A stretch of DNA of 11,635 nt from GCA-003244245 sp036501085 (GCA_036501085.1 DASYAZ010000149.1:1-11635), one strand, 5' to 3'; positions 1-7,693 are shown, counted from the stretch's first letter. Translations and numbers: made by a program. Notes: a model not told the origin generated them from the letters alone.

Positions 1-2864
1 CCGTCGTCGAGCTCGGCCTACCGGTGGTGATCCGACCCTCCTACACGATGGGTGGGCTGGGTTCGGGGATGGCGCGGACCGAGGAGGAGCTGGCCCGCCT
101 GGCATCGGCGGGGTTGGCGGAGAGCCCGGTGCACCAGGTGCTCATCGAGGAGAGCGTGCTGGGCTGGAAGGAGTACGAGCTGGAGCTGATGCGTGATCAC
201 CGGGACAACGTGGTGGTGGTCTGCTCGATCGAGAACATCGATCCGATGGGCGTGCACACCGGGGACTCGGTGACCGTGGCCCCGGCGATGACCCTGACCG
301 ACCGGGAGTACCAGCACATGCGCGATGTCGGTATCGCGGTGCTGCGCGAGGTCGGGGTGGACACCGGCGGGTGCAACATCCAGTTCGCGGTACATCCCGG
401 CACCGGCAAGATGGTCGTGATCGAGATGAACCCGAGGGTGTCGCGGTCCAGCGCGCTGGCGTCCAAGGCCACCGGATTCCCCATCGCCAAGATCGCCGCG
501 AAGCTCGCGATCGGGTACACCTTGGATGAGATCACCAACGACATCACCGGGGAGACCCCGGCCAGTTTCGAGCCCACGCTGGATTACGTGGTGGTCAAGG
601 TGCCCCGGTTCGCTTTCGAGAAGTTCCCCGGCGCGGATCCCACCCTGACCACCACCATGAAATCCGTCGGTGAGGCGATGGCGCTGGGCCGCTCGTTCCC
701 CGAAGCGCTGGGCAAGGCGCTGCGCTCGCTCGAGACGCCCGCCACCGGCTTCTGGACCAGACCCGACCCGCCGGATGCCGATCTGGCGACCGAGCTGGAA
801 GCGCTGGAAATACCCCATGACGGGCGGCTCTACACCGCTGAGCGGGCGTTACGCCTGGGCGCGAGCGTGGCGCAGGTCGCGAAGGCATCCGGTATCGACC
901 CGTGGTTCTGCGACCAGATCGCCGGCCTGGTCGAGCTGCATGACGAGCTCGCCACCGCCCCGGAACTGGACGAGTCCCTGCTGCGCCGCGCCAAGCGTGC
1001 GGGTGTCTCCGACCGGCAACTGGCCGCGGTGCGTGGTGAGCTCACCGAGTCCGAGGTCGCCGCGCTGCGCCACCGCCTGGGCGTGCGTCCGGTGTACAAG
1101 ACCGTGGATACCTGCGCGGCCGAGTTCGCCGCACTCACCCCGTACCACTACTCGGCCTACGAGAACTCCCCCGACGCCGAGAGCGAGATCACCGAGCAGC
1201 GCGAGCGTCCCAAAGTGATCATCTTGGGTTCGGGGCCGAACCGGATCGGCCAGGGCATCGAGTTCGACTACTCCTGCGTGCATGCCGCGATGGCCCTGCG
1301 TTCGTCTCCCAGCCCGCCGGGCGGCTACGAGACGGTGATGGTCAACTGCAACCCCGAGACGGTCTCCACCGACTACGACACCGCGGACCGCCTCTACTTC
1401 GAGCCGCTGACCTTCGAAGACGTCATGGAGGTGGTGCACGCCGAGCGCGCCTCGGGCACCGTGGCCGGAGTGATCGTGCAGCTGGGTGGGCAGACCCCGC
1501 TCGGCCTGGCGCAACGGCTCTCCGATGCCGGCGTGCCCGTGGTCGGCACCCCCCCAGAGGCGATCCACCTCGCCGAGGACCGCGGCGCCTTCGGGACCGT
1601 GCTGGAACGGGCCGGCCTGCCCGCCCCGGCCTACGGCACCGCCACCTCGTTCGCCGAAGCCCGCAAGATAGCTGAGGAGATCGGCTACCCGGTACTGGTC
1701 CGCCCCTCCTACGTGCTCGGCGGCCGCGGGATGGAGATCGTCTATGACGAGCAGACCCTCGCCGGTTACATCACCCGCGCCACCGAGATCGCTCCCGAGC
1801 ACCCGGTGCTGGTGGACCGGTTCCTCGACGACGCCATCGAGATCGACGTCGACGCGCTCTGCGACGGCAGTGAGGTCTACCTCGGCGGGATCATGGAACA
1901 CATCGAGGAGGCCGGGATCCACTCCGGGGACTCCTCCTGCGCCCTGCCACCGATCACGCTGGGGTACTCCGACCTGGCGGCGGTACGCACCTCGACCGAG
2001 GCGATCGCCCACGGGATCGGCGTGCGCGGCCTGCTCAACGTGCAGTACGCGCTCAAGGACGACGTGCTCTACGTGTTGGAGGCCAACCCGCGGGCCAGCC
2101 GGACGGCCCCGTTCGTGTCCAAGGCCACCGCGGTGCCGCTGGCCAAGGCCGCGGCCCGGATCATGCTCGGCGCCACCATCGCCGAGCTGCGAGCCGAAGG
2201 GCTGCTGCCGCCACACGGGGACGGCGGCGACTCACCGGTCGACGCGCCAATAGCGGTCAAGGAGGCGGTGCTGCCCTTCCACCGCTTCCGCACCCCGGAA
2301 GGCCAGGGAGTGGACTCCCTGCTCGGGCCGGAAATGAAATCCACCGGCGAGGTCATGGGCATCGACGCCGCGTTCGGCCAGGCCTTCGCCAAGTCCCAAG
2401 CCGCGGCCTACGGGTCCCTACCCACATCCGGGCGGGTGTTCGTCTCGGTGGCCAACAAAGACAAGCGTGCCATGGTCTTTCCCGCCAAACGGCTGGCCGA
2501 TCTCGGCTTCGAGGTACTCGCCACCCGGGGAACCGCGAACGTGCTGCGCCGTAACGGCATCCCCTGCACTGTGGTCCGCAAGCACTTCGAGGGCCCCGAC
2601 AACATCGTCGACCTGATCAACAACGGCGAGGTCGATATGATCATCAACACCCCCTACGGCAACCCAGGCCCCCGGGTGGACGGCTACGAGATCCGTACCG
2701 CCGCCGTCTCCCGCGACATCCCCTGCATCACCACCGTCCAGGGCGCCGCCGCCGCCGTCCAAGGCATCGAAGCCCTCATCCGTGGCGAGATCACCGTCCG
2801 CCCCCTCCAATCCCTGCACAGCTCCCTCCGCGCGTCGCCCACTGCTCCGCATTCAGCGGGCTGA
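1..2864 (+). CDS. carB: Carbamoyl-phosphate synthase large subunit, 5'-truncated by window edge
   Basis: CarB makes carbamoyl phosphate from bicarbonate, ammonia (channelled from the glutaminase subunit CarA) and two ATP, feeding pyrimidine and arginine synthesis. The reading frame is open from base 3 with 953 visible residues; roughly the first 155 residues of the usual ~1,100 lie upstream. The frame opens in the first ATP-grasp domain (IRPSYTMGGLGSG, near visible residue 10). Then come the IEMNPRVSRSSALASKATG block, the helical oligomerisation domain, the start of the second synthetase half (VIILGSGPNRIGQGIEFDY near 405) and the second ATP-grasp site (VRPSYVLGGRGMEIV near 565). The C-terminal MGS-like allosteric domain starts near 809 and contains INTPYGNPGPRVDGYEIR. 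A short Ser/Pro insertion (RSSPSPPG) precedes YETVMVNCNPETVSTDYD. The last ~11 residues after LHSSL look like a non-conserved tail, whose codons form the left arm of a hairpin shared with pyrF. The assignment is very secure. Confidence 0.98.
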   Translation, partial: VVELGLPVVIRPSYTMGGLGSGMARTEEELARLASAGLAESPVHQVLIEESVLGWKEYELELMRDHRDNVVVVCSIENIDPMGVHTGDSVTVAPAMTLTDREYQHMRDVGIAVLREVGVDTGGCNIQFAVHPGTGKMVVIEMNPRVSRSSALASKATGFPIAKIAAKLAIGYTLDEITNDITGETPASFEPTLDYVVVKVPRFAFEKFPGADPTLTTTMKSVGEAMALGRSFPEALGKALRSLETPATGFWTRPDPPDADLATELEALEIPHDGRLYTAERALRLGASVAQVAKASGIDPWFCDQIAGLVELHDELATAPELDESLLRRAKRAGVSDRQLAAVRGELTESEVAALRHRLGVRPVYKTVDTCAAEFAALTPYHYSAYENSPDAESEITEQRERPKVIILGSGPNRIGQGIEFDYSCVHAAMALRSSPSPPGGYETVMVNCNPETVSTDYDTADRLYFEPLTFEDVMEVVHAERASGTVAGVIVQLGGQTPLGLAQRLSDAGVPVVGTPPEAIHLAEDRGAFGTVLERAGLPAPAYGTATSFAEARKIAEEIGYPVLVRPSYVLGGRGMEIVYDEQTLAGYITRATEIAPEHPVLVDRFLDDAIEIDVDALCDGSEVYLGGIMEHIEEAGIHSGDSSCALPPITLGYSDLAAVRTSTEAIAHGIGVRGLLNVQYALKDDVLYVLEANPRASRTAPFVSKATAVPLAKAAARIMLGATIAELRAEGLLPPHGDGGDSPVDAPIAVKEAVLPFHRFRTPEGQGVDSLLGPEMKSTGEVMGIDAAFGQAFAKSQAAAYGSLPTSGRVFVSVANKDKRAMVFPAKRLADLGFEVLATRGTANVLRRNGIPCTVVRKHFEGPDNIVDLINNGEVDMIINTPYGNPGPRVDGYEIRTAAVSRDIPCITTVQGAAAAVQGIEALIRGEITVRPLQSLHSSLRASPTAPHSAG

Positions 2865-2910
2865 GCGGGGTTATCGATGCCGGTTGACCCCGCTCAGCCC
2901 GCGAAATGCG
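2848..2910. repeat. Long imperfect palindrome spanning carB stop and pyrF start
   Basis: Left arm 2848-2871 and right arm 2887-2910 pair over 22 of 24 positions. A perfect 16-bp core (GCGGGCTGAGCGGGGT, 2856-2871, against 2887-2902) is extended, after two mismatches, by CGCATT/AATGCG. The loop is 15 nt (2872-2886). The carB TGA (2862-2864) is in the left arm, the proposed pyrF ATG (2877) is in the loop, and the right arm encodes early PyrF residues. There is no T-tract. It could be a partial terminator, an attenuator, or a structure controlling pyrF translation; which one is inference. Confidence 0.85.
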
Positions 2911-3770
2911 GTTTTGGGGCGCGGTTGGAGCGCGCGGTGGGGGGGAGGGGGCCGTTGTGTGTGGGGATCGATCCGCATCCGGGGCTGCTGCGCCAGTGGG
3001 GGTTGGGCGATGACGTGGCGGGGTTGGAGAGCTTCGCATTGAGCGCGGTGGAGGTGCTGGCGCCGGAGGTGGCACTGGTGAAGCCGCAGTCCGCGTTCTT
3101 CGAGCGGCATGGGGCGCGGGGCGTGGCGGTGCTGGAGCGGGTCCTGGTGGTGGCCCGGGAGGCCGGCGCGCTCGTGCTGCTCGACGTCAAACGGGGCGAC
3201 ATCGGCTCGACCATGACCGGCTATGCCCAGGCCTACCTCAGCGACGGGGCGCCGCTGGCCGCCGATGCGATCACCGCGTCGCCCTTCCTCGGGGTCGGCG
3301 CGCTCGAGCCCGCCTTCGAGCTGGCCGGGCAGACTGGACGGGGGGTGTTCGTGCTGGCGTTGACATCCAACCCGGAGGGCATCGACGTGCAGTCCGCCCG
3401 CACCGGTACCGGGAGCACGACCGCGCAGTCAGTGGTGGACGAGGTGGCTGCCCGCAACGCCGGTCGCCGTCCCACCGGTGACCTCGGCGTAGTGGTGGGA
3501 GCCACCGCGCCGGTGGCGAATTTGCGGCTAGGCGCCCTGAACGGCCCGATCCTGGCCCCCGGGATCGGGGCGCAAGGGGCCCGCCTGGCCGATGTACCCA
3601 GCACGTTCGGCGCGGCTGCCCGCCACGTACTGCCGGCAATCTCGAGGAAGCTGCTGCGGCACGGACCGCAGCCTGCGTCGTTGCGACGCGCGGTTCGCCG
3701 GGTGGCAGCCGAGGCCGTGGACATGATCCAATCGTGTCAGGGCAGGTCGGCGGGGGCACCCCCGGGTTGA
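2877..3770 (+). CDS. pyrF: Orotidine 5'-phosphate decarboxylase (type 2)
   Basis: PyrF decarboxylates OMP to UMP, the last step of de novo pyrimidine synthesis, in the cytoplasm. The 297-residue length and sequence fit the actinobacterial/type 2 family. Visible marks are PLCVGIDPHPGLL (residues 26-38, substrate-binding strand), LVKPQSAFFE (68-77) and LLDVKRGDIGST (101-112), with Lys105 as the expected catalytic lysine flanked by Asp103 and Asp108. The phosphate-binding region LAPGIGAQGA lies near the C-terminal third. ATG 2877 is chosen because it is the only good in-frame start before the conserved FGARLERAV region. It has no clear Shine-Dalgarno and sits in the loop of the carB/pyrF palindrome. 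It begins 12 nt after carB stops, so co-transcription with carB is likely. A short, very G/C-rich hairpin (3751-3764) lies just before the stop. Confidence 0.96.
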   Translation: MPVDPAQPAKCGFGARLERAVGGRGPLCVGIDPHPGLLRQWGLGDDVAGLESFALSAVEVLAPEVALVKPQSAFFERHGARGVAVLERVLVVAREAGALVLLDVKRGDIGSTMTGYAQAYLSDGAPLAADAITASPFLGVGALEPAFELAGQTGRGVFVLALTSNPEGIDVQSARTGTGSTTAQSVVDEVAARNAGRRPTGDLGVVVGATAPVANLRLGALNGPILAPGIGAQGARLADVPSTFGAAARHVLPAISRKLLRHGPQPASLRRAVRRVAAEAVDMIQSCQGRSAGAPPG

Positions 3771-3796
3771 GCGGCCGGTTGCGCAGGGGATACGGT
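3767..3796 (+). promoter_or_regulatory. Candidate housekeeping-sigma promoter for mihF
   Basis: TTGAGC (3767-3772) and TACGGT (3791-3796) are separated by 18 nt and fit the actinobacterial TTGAcn / TAnnnT pattern. The -35 overlaps the pyrF stop codon. A start site near 3803 would give a leader of about 50 nt before the GTG of mihF. This would let mihF and downstream genes be transcribed independently of carB-pyrF. It rests on pattern matching only. Confidence 0.45.
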
Positions 3797-3851
3797 CGCC
3801 GCACCAACTGAGAACCATCCTTCAAGCACTACCAATTCGACGGAGGAGACC

Positions 3852-4169
3852 GTGGCCCTTCCCGAGCTGACCGAGGAGCAGCGAGCCGCTGCGCTGGAGA
3901 AGGCGGCTGCCGCCCGACGTGCCAGGGCCGAGCTCAAGGATCGCCTCAAGCGCGGTGGGACCAATCTCAAAGAGGTCCTGGCCAAGTCCGACAGCGACGA
4001 CATCCTGGGCAAGATGAAGGTCTCGGCGTTGCTCGAGGCCCTGCCCGGAGTGGGCAAGGTTCGCGCTCAGCAGATCATGGAGCGCCTGGAGATCGCGACG
4101 AGCCGGCGGCTGCGCGGGCTCGGCGAGCGTCAGCGCAAGGCTCTGCTCAGCGAGTTCGGTCCTGAATGA
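3852..4169 (+). CDS. mihF: Actinobacterial integration host factor (mIHF/sIHF)
   Basis: A nucleoid-associated DNA-binding protein of the mycobacterial/Streptomyces IHF family, unrelated in fold to E. coli IHF; it binds and bends or compacts DNA and affects recombination and transcription. At 105 residues it matches the family's usual length. The N-terminal third is a charged helix (LTEEQRAAALEKAAAARRAR, from residue 6). It is followed by RLKRGGTNLKEVL and a helix-two-turn-helix-like DNA-contact region ALLEALPGVGKVRAQQIM (59-76), then RRLRGLGERQRKALLSEF. The GTG start at 3852 is preceded by a strong ribosome-binding site (GGAGGAGA, 3842-3849). The position between pyrF and gmk is the conserved actinobacterial one. 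The stop codon begins a hairpin. Confidence 0.96.
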   Translation: MALPELTEEQRAAALEKAAAARRARAELKDRLKRGGTNLKEVLAKSDSDDILGKMKVSALLEALPGVGKVRAQQIMERLEIATSRRLRGLGERQRKALLSEFGPE

Positions 4170-4186
4170 TCACTGAAGAGTGATCA
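4167..4186. terminator. Hairpin starting at mihF stop codon
   Basis: TGATCACT-GAAG-AGTGATCA is a perfect 8-bp stem with a 4-nt loop whose first three bases are the mihF TGA. It lacks a T-tract, so it may be a weak or partial terminator, or a 3'-end stabiliser within the operon. Confidence 0.5.
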
Positions 4187-4207
4187 ACTCACGCTGTGAC
4201 GGTGAGT
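4187..4207 (+). promoter_or_regulatory. Hairpin with gmk start codon in its loop
   Basis: ACTCAC (4187-4192) pairs with GTGAGT (4202-4207) around a 9-nt loop that contains the proposed gmk GTG at 4196. No Shine-Dalgarno is visible upstream of that start. The alternative in-frame GTG at 4202 lies in the right arm. Presenting the start codon in a loop might aid or restrict initiation; this is an inference and the stem is short. Confidence 0.35.
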
Positions 4208-4810
4208 GAGCCGGGTTCCAGCCAGGTCGCTGGGCCCCGGCTCACCGTCGTTGCGGGTCCTTCCGGAGTCGGCAAGTCCAGCGTGGTCAAGGAGATGGTG
4301 CGGTGCTGGCCGGAGCTGTTCGTCAGCGTCTCGGTCACCACGCGTCCTCCCCGCGCTGAGGAACGGCCCGGAGAGCATTACCACTACGTGGATCGTGCCA
4401 CTTTCGCTCGCATGATCGAGTGCGGTGAGTTTCTCGAATACGCTGAGTACGCTGGCAACTTCTACGGCACGCCCGCCGCGCCAGTACACGCGGCTCTGCG
4501 CGAGGGCCGGTTCACCCTGTTGGAGATCGAGGTGCAGGGTGCCCGGCAGATCCGAGCAGCCATGCCGGATGCGCTGCTGGTGATGCTGGTGCCGCCCTCC
4601 TGGGAGGTACTCGACGGGCGGTTGTCCGACCGCGGCACCGAGGACTCCGCCGGGCGGGAGCACCGGATGCGGGTCGCGCGGGAGGAGCTGGACGCCGCCG
4701 GAGAGTTCGATGCCACAGTGGTGAACGACGACGTGCACCGCGCCGCGCGGGAGTTGATATCGTTAATGGTCGGCACGGATCGGCGAAGCACCGAGAGCCC
4801 GACCCCCTGA
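4196..4810 (+). CDS. gmk: Guanylate kinase
   Basis: Guanylate kinase phosphorylates GMP to GDP with ATP in the cytoplasm and is essential for GTP, dGTP and nucleotide-signal supply. The 204-residue protein carries the P-loop GPSGVGKSS (21-29). The GMP-binding domain includes SVTTRPPRAEERPGEHYHYV (46-65), EFLEYAEYAGNFYGTP (78-93) and EIEVQGARQIR (110-120). The lid region contains SDRGTED (145-151), followed by a C-terminal FDATVVNDD strand. Start choice lies between GTG 4196 and GTG 4202; both lack a clear ribosome-binding site and add only a short variable N-terminus before RLTVVAGPSG. It is followed by rpoZ after 30 nt, the conserved actinobacterial neighbour. Confidence 0.97.
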   Translation: MTVSEPGSSQVAGPRLTVVAGPSGVGKSSVVKEMVRCWPELFVSVSVTTRPPRAEERPGEHYHYVDRATFARMIECGEFLEYAEYAGNFYGTPAAPVHAALREGRFTLLEIEVQGARQIRAAMPDALLVMLVPPSWEVLDGRLSDRGTEDSAGREHRMRVAREELDAAGEFDATVVNDDVHRAARELISLMVGTDRRSTESPTP

Positions 4811-4840
4811 GACATATTTCATGGCACCTGGAGACAGTGA

Positions 4841-5131
4841 GTGAGCATCCCCACCGAGCTGGACACCATCGGCACCTCCGCGGTTACCGCCCCCGAGGGC
4901 ATCACCAACCCCCCGATCGATGACCTGCTGACCAAGGTCAGCTCGAAATACGCCCTGGTCATCTTCGGGGCCAAGCGAGCCCGCCAAATCAACGACTACT
5001 ACGCGCAGCTCGGGGAGGGCCTGCTGGAGTACGTCGGGCCACTGGTCGAGCCGGGGCCGCGGGAGAAGCCACTGTCGATCGCGTTGCGCGAGATCCACGC
5101 CGGACTGCTTGAGCACACCGAGGGGCAGTGA
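4841..5131 (+). CDS. rpoZ: RNA polymerase omega subunit
   Basis: The small omega subunit aids assembly and stability of RNA polymerase by clamping beta'. The 96-residue protein has the actinobacterial N-terminal extension and the omega core: GITNPPIDDLLTKVSSKYAL (residues 18-37), the family signature, then VIFGAKRARQINDYY and the C-terminal EKPLSIALREIHAGLL. The GTG start at 4841 is preceded by GGAGA (4830-4834) at a 6-nt spacing. Its stop overlaps the coaBC start by four bases (GTGA, 5128-5131), implying translational coupling of rpoZ and coaBC. It follows gmk as in most actinobacteria. Confidence 0.96.
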   Translation: MSIPTELDTIGTSAVTAPEGITNPPIDDLLTKVSSKYALVIFGAKRARQINDYYAQLGEGLLEYVGPLVEPGPREKPLSIALREIHAGLLEHTEGQ

Positions 5132-6384
5132 CCCAGGCCGGGCCCACCCGGCCGGCCCCACCCCGGCGGATCGTGCTCGGCATCGGCGGCGGCATTGCCG
5201 CCTACAAGGTTTGCGAGGTGCTCCGCCGCTTCACCGAGGCAGGGCACCAGGTCCGGGTAATTCCCACCGAAGCCGCCCTGCGGTTCGTCGGCGCCAGCAC
5301 CTGGGAGGCGCTGTCCGGGTTCCCGGTCCATCACGATGTCTTCGCGGACGTCCCTGAGGTACCGCACGTGCGGATCGGGCAGGTTGCCGATCTGGTTCTG
5401 GTCGCCCCGGCAACCGCCGATCTGATCGCGCGCATCGCCCACGGCAGGGCGGATGATCTGCTCTGCGCCACCCTGCTCACTGCGCGCTGCCCGGTGCTGC
5501 TGGTACCTGCGATGCACACCGAGATGTGGGAACACCCCGCCACGGTGCACAACATCGAGGTGCTGCGCTCCCGCGGAGCCGTTGTCGCCCAGCCGGCGTC
5601 CGGGAGGCTCACGGGTGCCGACTCCGGAGCCGGACGCCTACCCGAGCCTGCCGAGATCGTCGATCTGGCCACGGTGTTGCTACACCGCGCTGATGCGCTG
5701 GTCCCCAACCTCGGTGGCCGTCACGTGGTGGTCACCGCAGGTGGCACCCGCGAACCGATGGATCCGGTGCGCTACCTGGGCAACCGGTCCTCGGGCCGGC
5801 AGGGTTACGCGCTGGCTCGCGTTGCGGCACAACGCGGCGCCCGGACGACGCTGATCGCGGCGAACACGCCTGAGCTTGCCGATCCAGCGGGGGTCGAGGT
5901 GATCCGGGCAGGCACCGCCCTCCAACTGCGGGAAGCGGTGCTCGGCCAGGCGCCGCAGGCTGACGCGATCGTCATGGCTGCCGCGGTGGCTGATTTCCGG
6001 CCTGCAGGCCCGAGCTCCAGCAAGATCAAAAAATGGGGAGCGGACCCGGAACCGGTGCTGCTGGCCCTGAACCCGGACATCCTGGTCGAGCTGGTCCAGC
6101 ACCGTCCGCCAGGGCAGGTGGTGGTCGGCTTCGCAGCCGAGACCGGTGACTCTGACGGTGACGTGCTGACTCATGGCCGGATCAAGCTCGCCCGCAAGGG
6201 TTGCGACCTGCTGGTGGTCAACGCCGTCAGCGAGGGCGGTGCGTTCGAGGTGGAGCACAACGCCGGCTGGCTGCTCGGCGACGACGGTGTGGAGACCGAG
6301 TTGCCCCCCGGCCCCAAGAGCCTGCTGGCCTCGCACGTCTGGGACGCCGTCGCCGCTCGACTGCAACAGTGCTCGGCGCAATGA
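5128..6384 (+). CDS. coaBC: Bifunctional phosphopantothenoylcysteine decarboxylase / phosphopantothenate-cysteine ligase
   Basis: CoaBC (Dfp) performs two steps of CoA synthesis: CTP-dependent ligation of 4'-phosphopantothenate to cysteine (CoaB, C-terminal) and FMN-dependent decarboxylation to 4'-phosphopantetheine (CoaC, N-terminal). The 418-residue protein shows the flavoprotein start IVLGIGGGIAAYKVCEVLRR (15-34), the expected catalytic His80 in PEVPHVRIG, LVAPATADLIA (91-101) and PAMHTEMW (127-134), the actinobacterial form of the PxMNxxMW motif. The CoaC flap reads PASGRLTGADSGAGRL. CoaB begins at GGRHVVVTAGGTREPMDPVR (197-216), followed by YLGNRSSGRQG, MAAAVADFRP and a lysine cluster KIKK (299-302), with NPDIL at 315-319. 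The GTG start overlaps the rpoZ stop, with GAGGGG (5120-5125) as ribosome-binding site. Assignment is secure. Confidence 0.97.
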   Translation: MTQAGPTRPAPPRRIVLGIGGGIAAYKVCEVLRRFTEAGHQVRVIPTEAALRFVGASTWEALSGFPVHHDVFADVPEVPHVRIGQVADLVLVAPATADLIARIAHGRADDLLCATLLTARCPVLLVPAMHTEMWEHPATVHNIEVLRSRGAVVAQPASGRLTGADSGAGRLPEPAEIVDLATVLLHRADALVPNLGGRHVVVTAGGTREPMDPVRYLGNRSSGRQGYALARVAAQRGARTTLIAANTPELADPAGVEVIRAGTALQLREAVLGQAPQADAIVMAAAVADFRPAGPSSSKIKKWGADPEPVLLALNPDILVELVQHRPPGQVVVGFAAETGDSDGDVLTHGRIKLARKGCDLLVVNAVSEGGAFEVEHNAGWLLGDDGVETELPPGPKSLLASHVWDAVAARLQQCSAQ

Positions 6385-6445
6385 TCGCTGCTTGCGTGCC
6401 GGAAACGACATCAGATGTGGCTAGCGGCACGCAAACAGCGATCAT
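6381..6445. terminator. Long hairpin over the coaBC stop, probable bidirectional terminator
   Basis: Arms 6381-6400 and 6426-6445 pair over 20 positions, with one non-Watson-Crick position that would be a G-U pair in plus-strand RNA. The loop is 25 nt and contains a small inner palindrome (ACATC-A-GATGT). The coaBC TGA (6382-6384) is inside the left arm. The next gene is convergent and ends at 6506, so the hairpin could stop transcripts from both sides. There is no U-tract, which is common for actinobacterial terminators. Confidence 0.7.
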
Positions 6446-6505
6446 GTCGCAGATCGGTCGATCGCCCTGCCGCTGCTGGCTGCTGGCCCCGCCCGCCGGA
6501 TGGGA

Positions 6506-7273
6506 TCATCGCGACCGGTACGCGCCCACGACTACTCGCCGGACGTAGTCTCGATAGCGTTGCCAGCGCCGGCCCTCCTCGGCGAGCGCGGTTACTGCCG
6601 GGTCGTCCCGGTCCTGTGCTGCAGCCTGGCGGTAGATGCGGGCCTGCCGTTCCAGCCAGGTCGGCTGCTCGGTGTACCGGTCCACCCGCAGGCCGGCGTT
6701 GCGGAACAGGGTGGGAAGGTCACGAGGGTAGCGGTCTGGTGCCTCACCCCAACCCTCCCAGCTGGTCAAGGCAATCCGGCCGTCTGGCACGAGCAACCGC
6801 GCCGCTTCCCGCAGCATCGTGGCGCCGTTGTCGACCAGCTGCAGCACGTCGACGGAGACCACGGCATCGGCGCACCCACCGGGCAGCCCCGTGCAGGCCA
6901 CGTCGGCAGTGACGAAGCGGGCTCCGGCAATGCCGCCAAACAGCTGCTGGCGCCTGCTGGCCTCGGCGGTGGCGGCACCGGAGTGATCGACACCGACCAG
7001 ATGGGCACCGGCGCGGTCAGCCAGCCACAGCCCCGGACCACCCTGGCCGCAACCCAGGTCGACCAACGTCTGGCCCGGCTCCAACGCCAGGCTGGCGGCC
7101 ATCGCTTCCAGGCCTGCCAGCGGAACGAACGAGAACGGCTGGACCGAGGAAGGCATGCCCTCACCCAGCAGCTCCGCATGGAGATTGCTGGCCTGCCGGC
7201 GCCGGTAACCCTCATCCCACTCATCGGCAGTCGCCACACCCGCCGACGCTACCGATCCACCTCGCCGGATCAC
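6506..7273 (-). CDS. Class I SAM-dependent methyltransferase, substrate unknown
   Basis: The product looks like a small-molecule methyltransferase of the UbiE/Methyltransf_11 type. Rossmann motif I is LVDLGCGQGGPGLWLA (70-85). It is followed by the acidic strand end GVDHS, TADVACTGLPGGCADAVVS (motif II region, 122-140) and a post-motif LREAARLLVPDGRIALTSW. The remaining C-terminal part, rich in Arg and Tyr, is where substrate choice would lie and is not diagnostic. The frame allows a GTG start at 7273 (255 residues), but neither this nor the internal GTG at 7237 (giving MATADEWDEGYRRRQ) has a good ribosome-binding site. The shorter form better matches where such proteins usually begin. The gene is convergent to coaBC and occupies the place where metK would often be found. 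No partner gene suggests its substrate. Confidence 0.85.
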   Translation of the reverse strand: MIRRGGSVASAGVATADEWDEGYRRRQASNLHAELLGEGMPSSVQPFSFVPLAGLEAMAASLALEPGQTLVDLGCGQGGPGLWLADRAGAHLVGVDHSGAATAEASRRQQLFGGIAGARFVTADVACTGLPGGCADAVVSVDVLQLVDNGATMLREAARLLVPDGRIALTSWEGWGEAPDRYPRDLPTLFRNAGLRVDRYTEQPTWLERQARIYRQAAAQDRDDPAVTALAEEGRRWQRYRDYVRRVVVGAYRSR

Positions 7274-7415
7274 GCGGGATCAGGGCGGATGACCTGGGGC
7301 AAGGGTATGGGTGAGGGCACGCTTGAACCTCGATCGGGTGACTCGGACAGGTGCATGGAAAGCTGCATGAGCTCCATAACGGACACAGATCATCGAGGAA
7401 GGGCGGGGGCGTGCC

Positions 7416-7651
7416 ATGAAGCTCGCAGTCATCGGCGGAACCGGCCTGATCGGCTCACAGGTCGTACAGAACCTGAACGCGGCCGGGCATGAGGCGGTGC
7501 CGCACTCGCTGTCCACCGGAGTCGACGTCCTCACCGGTCAGGGCGTGGACACGGCGCTGGCCGGCACCGACGTGGTCGTCAACCTGACCAACTCCTCGAC
7601 CTTCGACGACGCCTCCTCCGCGTTCTTCCAGCCTCGATGGACAACCTCCTG
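7416..7651 (+). pseudogene. Remnant of an NAD(P)-binding (NmrA/SDR-like) oxidoreductase, frameshifted and truncated
   Basis: A good start (ATG 7416, with GGGGG at 7405-7409 six bases upstream) opens a dinucleotide-binding N-terminus. It reads MKLAVIGGTGLIGSQVVQNL (GxxGxxG loop), then ALAGTDVVVNLTNSSTFDDA and SSAFFQ. The frame then loses sense. Restoring one base after 7631 recovers an expected continuation (T)SMDNLL in the +1 frame (7634-7651), after which similarity to this fold is no longer recognisable. The open frame runs on to 7808 only as meaningless Arg/Ser-rich sequence that overlaps the neighbouring GNAT gene on the other strand. The usual protein is about 250-300 residues, so less than a third remains. 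Frameshift plus 3' loss indicates a pseudogene rather than a short functional protein. Confidence 0.75.
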
Positions 7652-7693
7652 GTCGGCTCGAAATCCCGGGACAGCAGCGCGCGGCCTCAGCAC

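Noticed and set aside
849..2216. 455-residue minus-strand open frame opposite carB
   Set aside because: It is the antisense shadow of a high-GC gene whose plus-strand product is unmistakably CarB; its His/Gly/Arg-rich product has no recognisable domain.
3751..3764. CGGGGGCACCCCCG as a pyrF terminator
   Set aside because: The stem lies inside the coding end, has a very tight loop and no T-tract, and sits just upstream of the candidate mihF promoter; too weak to list as a terminator.
5680..6411. 243-residue minus-strand open frame opposite coaBC
   Set aside because: Shadow of the CoaB domain coding region; no motif of its own.
6500..7492. 330-residue plus-strand open frame
   Set aside because: It lies opposite the minus-strand methyltransferase, which has clear SAM motifs; the plus-strand product is low-quality Arg/Gly/Gln-rich sequence and also overlaps the pseudogene.
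7652..7672. GGTCGGCTCGAAATCCCGG resembles a tRNA T-arm or an attachment site
   Set aside because: The flanking bases do not form the 5-bp T-stem and there is no acceptor, D-arm or anticodon structure nearby; no direct repeat of it was seen elsewhere in the window.
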